Assembly (NCBI GenBank): GCA_019694165.1
Contig: JAIBCL010000047.1
Span: 1-45,051, forward strand
Length of the DNA stretch: 45,051 bases
Origin: Verrucomicrobiaceae bacterium
Lineage (GTDB): Bacteria; Verrucomicrobiota; Verrucomicrobiia; Verrucomicrobiales; Verrucomicrobiaceae
Direction of reading: 5' to 3'
Shown: positions 41,296 to 45,051 of the stretch, piece after piece
Layout of the letters: every line of letters starts with the position of its first letter
How positions within the stretch are numbered: position 1 is the stretch's first letter
Made by a program: the position numbers and the translations under genes
The notes under the pieces: generated by a model
Told to the model about the DNA's origin: nothing
The model's database searches: none
Seen by the model: only the letters and a program-made list of their open reading frames with translations

Positions 41296-41445
41296 AAGCG
41301 ATGGGTTTGCCAACGGGTTGGCACCTCTGGAACGGCAAATCGCTGTTGCGGCGACTTCGGTGGTCCTGTCAGAGGTGAATGACAGGGCGCTTCGCAGATT
41401 GCCGGGCACTCTTTTGCCGGGGAAAGTGAGAAAAAACGCACATCC

Positions 41446-41483
41446 ACCACATTTGTAGTGGACACATCACTACAAATGTGGTG
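41446..41483. promoter_or_regulatory. 38-bp palindromic operator of the BlaI-type repressor
   Basis: CACCACATTTGTAGTGA (41446-41462) and TCACTACAAATGTGGTG (41467-41483) are perfect 17-bp inverted repeats around four bases. Each arm is itself a near-palindrome of the form CAC-N-ACA-NN-TGT-N-GTG, so two repressor dyads lie 22 bp apart. BlaI/MecI operators have TACA/TGTA half-sites, which are present. The operator lies 13 bases before the blaI start codon, as expected for autorepression. Confidence 0.85.
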
Positions 41484-41496
41484 CAATGGGCGCGTT

Positions 41497-41874
41497 ATGA
41501 CTCCGCCTGACATCACCGAAGCCGAATGGCCCATCATGGAAACGCTGTGGGAGAACTCCCCGCAGACCGCGTCAGAGGTCGCGAAGGCACTGCGTCCGAC
41601 GATGAACTGGGCCGAGAACACCGTGCGCACCATGATCACGCGCCTGGTCGAGAAGGGAGCGCTCAAAACCAGCACGAACGCCAGCGGCACGAAGACCTTC
41701 CTCCCTGCCGTGAAGCGCGAAGCCTGCGTAAGGGCCGAGAGCGCGTCGTTCCTCGAGCGCGTCTTCCAGGGAGCCGCCAAGCCGCTGCTCGTCCATTTCG
41801 CCTCCAACACCAAACTCACGCCCGAGGAGGTGCGTGAACTCAAGAAACTGCTCGATCAAAACGCCATCAAGTAA
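41497..41874 (+). CDS. BlaI/MecI-family transcriptional repressor
   Basis: 125 residues from ATG 41497 (MTPPDITEAE); ATG 41458 lies inside the operator palindrome and is unlikely. N-terminal winged helix (residues 5-75; ITEAEWPIMETLW, NTVRTMITRLVEKGALKT) and a C-terminal dimerisation helix (FLERVFQGAAKPLLVHF, LTPEEVRELKKLL). Members dimerise, repress their own operon and are inactivated by proteolysis when the linked M56 protease senses its signal. The next gene, five bases on, encodes that protease. The palindrome upstream is the probable binding site. No beta-lactamase gene is in view, so the regulon must be something else. Confidence 0.93.
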   Translation: MTPPDITEAEWPIMETLWENSPQTASEVAKALRPTMNWAENTVRTMITRLVEKGALKTSTNASGTKTFLPAVKREACVRAESASFLERVFQGAAKPLLVHFASNTKLTPEEVRELKKLLDQNAIK

Positions 41875-41879
41875 CGCTC

Positions 41880-44450
41880 ATGAATGCTCTCGACTCACTC
41901 TTCTCCTGGACGCTGGCCGCCAGCCTGCGAGCCACTTTCCTTGCCCTTGCCGTGCTGGCACTTCAGGCCGCTTTGCGCGGTCGTCTCACTGCCCGTGGTC
42001 GCTACGCGCTGTGGCTGCCAGTGCTGTTCGTTCTCGTCATGCCGGTGCTGCCGGAGAGTCGATGGAGTGCGGAGCATGTTTTCGCGACGGAAACGCCGGC
42101 CCTCGCGATGTCGGCCCTCGACGACATTCCGCTGCTTGACGTTGCTCCTGTGACAGCGGTGAACATGTCGCCCGTCAGCGAGTCACTGTCGAGTGTGTCC
42201 CCAGCGCCGATCGACTGGCATCGAGTGATCGTCGTGACATGGTTTGTCGGAGTGCTCGCCAGCATCGTCGGAGGCGCAGGCTTCTACCTTGCCATGATGC
42301 GCCGCATTCGGCTGGCCGCTGTGCCGGCGAGCGTGTCGCTGACGGCCTCGGTTCAAAGCCTGGCCTCCTCGATCAAGCTCCGCCGGGCGCCCATCGTGAG
42401 GGTTTCAGCCGCTGTCGAAAGCCCGGCGGTGACAGGACTCTGGCGTCCCATGCTGCTGCTGCCCGCGGACTTCGAGCATGCCTTCGCGCCAAAGGAAGCC
42501 GACCTCGTTTTGAAACATGAACTCACGCATCTCAAACGTGCCGACTTGTTGATGAATGCTCTGCTCTGCGTGCTGCAAACGCTGCACTGGTTCAATCCTC
42601 TGCTGTGGTTCGCCGGCGCACGGGTGCGACAGGATCGTGAGTCCGCATGTGATGCCCAGGTGCTCGCGTCTGACGAGCGCGACTGCCGGAGCGACTACGG
42701 ACACGCCTTGCTCAAGGTGCAGAGCGCCTACTGTCCGCGTGGTTTCAGCCTTGGCTTTGTGGGCATCTTTGGCGGTCACGCCGCCATCCGATCACGCATC
42801 ACCGCCATCGCGTGCTACCAACGTTCGCATCCTTTGAAGGGCTTGCTCGCCGGGTCGCTCATCGCCTGCCTTGCCGCGCTGGGCGCCACGCGGGCCGAGC
42901 CGCCGGGATTCGAAGTCGGAGCCGCCCAGTTCGCCCCGGGGGACGTCATCCACATCACGAGCGTGAATCGTTCCGAAGCGATCATTGCCGTCAGCGGCGA
43001 CTACGAACTCGCCAGCCAGGACGAGGCCACACTGGCCTTTCACATCACCGCCAGGGATTCCGAGCACGCAATGACGAAGACTGATCCTCAGCAGCGGATC
43101 TCAGTGAAGAAGGGCAAAGGAACCTTCACGCTGGTGCATCCGCATCCGTATCCAGGCATGCCTCATGTGAGCTTCTATCCCGGCAAAGGCGGCCAAGTTC
43201 TTGGCGGCATCTACTTCGGCACCAAGGAGGAGGTGCAGGCGGCCATCCGGATGGTGAAAGGCTCTTCCAAACCGTCGGCGAAAACCACTGGCGATGCATC
43301 GGCACCGGACAAGTCGGCGGCGAAGCAGCCTTCGGACACGACGATGACCGGAATGAAGGACCGCTGGACTGCCTACAAGGCGTTGCTTGCCGAGATTCAG
43401 AAGCTGCAAAAGGAATCGCAAGACCAGACTCTCTCAGCCGAGTCACGCGCCAAGGCAGCTGCGGCCTTTACCAGCAAGACCAAGGAAGCGCACGGCATCG
43501 AGAAGGAGATGAATGAGCTGCAGCAGCGACGGACCGAGGAATTGAAACAGGAGAAGGGCAAGTCAGCCGCGGTTGCGCCAGCAGCTTCGGTCAATGGCAA
43601 GGTCATCCTCTCATCCGAACTCGACAATGCGATCTCGGCACAGCGTCAAATCATTGCCCTTCAGCACCGCGACGATCCCAAAGCGGCCGACGAAGCGCTC
43701 GCCAAGCTCAGAACCACCGCGCTCGACTCGCTGATCGACCGGGAACTCATGCTCGCTGAGTTCAAGAAGGCGGGTGGCAACATCAAGGCTGAGTTTGTCG
43801 ATGCCGACATCGACAAACTCATCCAGGAGCAATTCAAAGGCGACCGCGAGAAGTTCATCGCCGAACTCGCAAAGAGCGGCATGACGATGAAGAAGTTCCG
43901 CGAGCTGCGCGAGAAGATGATCATCGTTCAAGTCATGCGCTCGCGTCAGAGCGGCAAGCCCATGACGCCATCGGGGGCGGAGATCGATGCCTACGTTCAG
44001 AGTCATCGAGCTGCCTGGCACGACAAGGACAAGGTCACGCTCAGCACTCTCACGATTCCCAAAAGCACCTCCGATGCCCGAGTCCTCGCTGACGATCTGC
44101 GCGCTCAACTGGCCGCCGGAGCCGACTTTGCCACTCTCGCCAGGAAGCACAGCCAGGACAGCCGTGCATCCCAGGGAGGCGAGTGGCCCGAGATGGAAAT
44201 AAAGGCGCTCTCTCCCACCCTGCGAACCGCCGCGAGCACGACGAAGGTTGGCGAGCTTTCCGCCGTGATCGATGACACAGCCGCCTTTATCATCCTCAAG
44301 GTTAACAGTCGTCAGCCCTCCGACGACGCACTGGCCAATGAAGCGGACCGAGTGGAAGCCGTGAAGAGACTACAGGCCGAGCAAGGCATGGCGAAGGTCA
44401 ACGAGTGGCTCGCCGGGTTGCGGAAGAAGGCGCGGATCCAGACTTTTTGA
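41880..44450 (+). CDS. M56 (BlaR1-like) sensor protease fused to a SurA/PpiC-like periplasmic module
   Basis: 856 residues. Residues 1-310 are a BlaR1/MecR1-type M56 domain with N-terminal helices (10-60 and 115-140), zinc motif HELTH at 213-217 and a third ligand Glu254 in DRESACDAQ. A helix at 320-337 (GLLAGSLIACLAALGA) crosses the membrane. Residues 340-440 are a beta-rich domain (FAPGDVIHITSVNR, HVSFYPGKGGQVLGGIYFG). A coiled, charged linker (about 470-560) leads to a SurA-N-like segment (569-715; SVNGKVILSSELDNAI) and a PpiC parvulin domain (716-812; ADFATLARKHSQDSRASQGGEWPEM). BlaR1 normally ends in a penicillin-binding domain; here a chaperone-isomerase takes that place, so misfolded envelope protein may be the signal. 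Coupled to blaI upstream. Confidence 0.9.
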   Translation: MNALDSLFSWTLAASLRATFLALAVLALQAALRGRLTARGRYALWLPVLFVLVMPVLPESRWSAEHVFATETPALAMSALDDIPLLDVAPVTAVNMSPVSESLSSVSPAPIDWHRVIVVTWFVGVLASIVGGAGFYLAMMRRIRLAAVPASVSLTASVQSLASSIKLRRAPIVRVSAAVESPAVTGLWRPMLLLPADFEHAFAPKEADLVLKHELTHLKRADLLMNALLCVLQTLHWFNPLLWFAGARVRQDRESACDAQVLASDERDCRSDYGHALLKVQSAYCPRGFSLGFVGIFGGHAAIRSRITAIACYQRSHPLKGLLAGSLIACLAALGATRAEPPGFEVGAAQFAPGDVIHITSVNRSEAIIAVSGDYELASQDEATLAFHITARDSEHAMTKTDPQQRISVKKGKGTFTLVHPHPYPGMPHVSFYPGKGGQVLGGIYFGTKEEVQAAIRMVKGSSKPSAKTTGDASAPDKSAAKQPSDTTMTGMKDRWTAYKALLAEIQKLQKESQDQTLSAESRAKAAAAFTSKTKEAHGIEKEMNELQQRRTEELKQEKGKSAAVAPAASVNGKVILSSELDNAISAQRQIIALQHRDDPKAADEALAKLRTTALDSLIDRELMLAEFKKAGGNIKAEFVDADIDKLIQEQFKGDREKFIAELAKSGMTMKKFRELREKMIIVQVMRSRQSGKPMTPSGAEIDAYVQSHRAAWHDKDKVTLSTLTIPKSTSDARVLADDLRAQLAAGADFATLARKHSQDSRASQGGEWPEMEIKALSPTLRTAASTTKVGELSAVIDDTAAFIILKVNSRQPSDDALANEADRVEAVKRLQAEQGMAKVNEWLAGLRKKARIQTF

Positions 44451-44484
44451 TTTCTCCGAACGAGACTGGAATCAGGCGAAGCCT

Positions 44485-44728
44485 CCCGGAGTGCGGCGGC
44501 TTGCCCACCGCTCTGACGAGGAGGCTTGCCGAGGTGAAGGCTGCGTGCGCTCGCCTCGGTCGCCGCTTTTGTTTTCGCGAAGCGCCAGCGCGGTGAAGGT
44601 CCCCCGACACCGCATCGAAGCACAGCGGCTGACGCAGAGGCGAAGGCTCCTCGCTGCGATCCAGTGTTTCGACCTGCGCGTCGGCAAGCCTCCTTGTGAG
44701 AGCTGTGGCAAGCCACCGCACTCCCGGG
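44485..44728. repeat. Foldback element with nested inverted repeats
   Basis: The 311-bp gap after the M56 gene is filled by a 244-bp structure. The outer arms are 44485-44505 (CCCGGAGTGCGGCGGCTTGCC) and 44707-44728, differing at one substitution and one gap. Inner arms 44519-44532 and 44681-44694 (AGGAGGCTTGCCGA and complement) match perfectly. The sequence between the two arm pairs also matches at about 17 of 20 positions, so the arms run for about 48 bp. No target duplication was found. Confidence 0.75.
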
Positions 44729-44761
44729 TGCTTCGCACGTCAGTGCATCACCGCAGTTCAC

Positions 44762-45051
44762 CTATCGTCCGAGCAGGAACGCCAGCAGGTCGCTCATCTG
44801 CTCCTTGTTGATGCCGGCTTCGACGCCCACGGGCATGAGTGAGCGGTCGAGAGACTTCATCTCTTTGATGTTGCTGCGCTGCACGATCTCTTTCAGGCCG
44901 CCCATCATCGTGAGCGTCACCGCCTCGCTGGTCTCGCCGGTGACGAGGCCCATGAGCTGCTTGCCGTCCTTGGTGTCGATCTCATACGCGCACCAGCGGG
45001 CTTCGAACATGCGGTTGGGATCGAGGATGTCGGAGAGCAGGCCTTCGACGG
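44762..45051 (-). CDS. PVC-type haem-binding domain protein, C-terminal part (5' end outside window)
   Basis: Only the last 96 codons are in view; the frame is open to the right edge (VEGLLSDILDPNRMFEARW). The sequence is the C-terminal end of the Pirellula/Verrucomicrobium-type putative haem-binding domain: CAYEIDTKDGKQLMGLVTGET, VTLTMMGGLKEIVQRSNI and SLMPVGVEAGINKEQMSDLLAFL. In full proteins this follows a dehydrogenase-like and a cytochrome c part, exported to the periplasm. The cofactor ligands lie outside the window, so only family membership can be claimed. A decayed copy of this end lies at 41141-41295. Confidence 0.88.
   Translation of the reverse strand, partial: VEGLLSDILDPNRMFEARWCAYEIDTKDGKQLMGLVTGETSEAVTLTMMGGLKEIVQRSNIKEMKSLDRSLMPVGVEAGINKEQMSDLLAFLLGR

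Noticed and set aside
1..45051. tRNA or rRNA genes
   Set aside because: No cloverleaf-like sequence or rRNA core motif was noticed in any intergenic gap; a dedicated tool could still find one.

Overview
The window looks like a chromosomal segment of a GC-rich member of the Verrucomicrobiota (PVC group). The main pointers are a secreted formylglycine sulfatase, a ThuA-like protein, a sialate O-acetylesterase, an agarase-like protein with a Tat signal, a lipoprotein cytochrome c, a PVC-type haem-binding C-terminal domain, and many small lipoproteins. This placement comes from gene content and codon style only. No rRNA or tRNA gene was seen.

Layout. 1-7.3 kb: sulfatase (cut by the left edge), two lipoproteins, RidA, a possible NlpC/P60-like exported protein, a one-helix membrane protein, a CBS-pair protein, a metallo-beta-lactamase-fold hydrolase and a beta-hydroxyacid dehydrogenase. 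7.3-12 kb: a chorismate mutase-prephenate dehydratase that lacks half of its dehydratase domain, scpB, a 153-bp MITE-like element with a target-site duplication, a ThuA protein, a small lipoprotein and proA. 12-17.7 kb: a zwf-opcA-capA run, an exported protein and a TrmA/RumA-type RNA methyltransferase. 17.7-21.7 kb: a class III aminotransferase, a cytochrome lipoprotein, then rpoA-rplQ with a strong terminator. 21.7-26.8 kb: an acyl carrier protein paired with a halogenase-like flavoprotein, a small protein, an NlpC/P60 hydrolase with an inverted repeat over its start codon, and a frameshifted sialate O-acetylesterase. 26.8-31.5 kb: a minus-strand envelope operon (small membrane protein, GT4, GT9, MsbA-like ABC exporter).

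31.9-37.2 kb is an accessory island with defence-like architecture. A short TIR protein ends at the motif where an NTPase domain would normally start. Sixteen bases later comes a 1108-residue DUF4062-STAND NTPase-TPR protein. A second TIR-NTPase gene follows, broken just after its Walker A motif. That second gene also carries an 82-bp palindromic element in frame and is interrupted by a second copy of the MITE. This is the best candidate for an undescribed system: a split TIR effector next to a STAND/TPR sensor.

37.6-45 kb: a membrane glycosyltransferase-like protein, MTA phosphorylase, an agarase-like protein, a decayed haem-binding gene relic, and a BlaI-type repressor behind a 38-bp perfect-arm palindrome. 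The repressor is followed by an M56 (BlaR1-like) metalloprotease whose periplasmic part is a SurA/PpiC-like chaperone-isomerase instead of a penicillin-binding domain. Last come a foldback element and the C-terminus of a PVC haem-binding protein cut by the right edge.

All calls rest on reading the sequence and on family knowledge. No database search was run.
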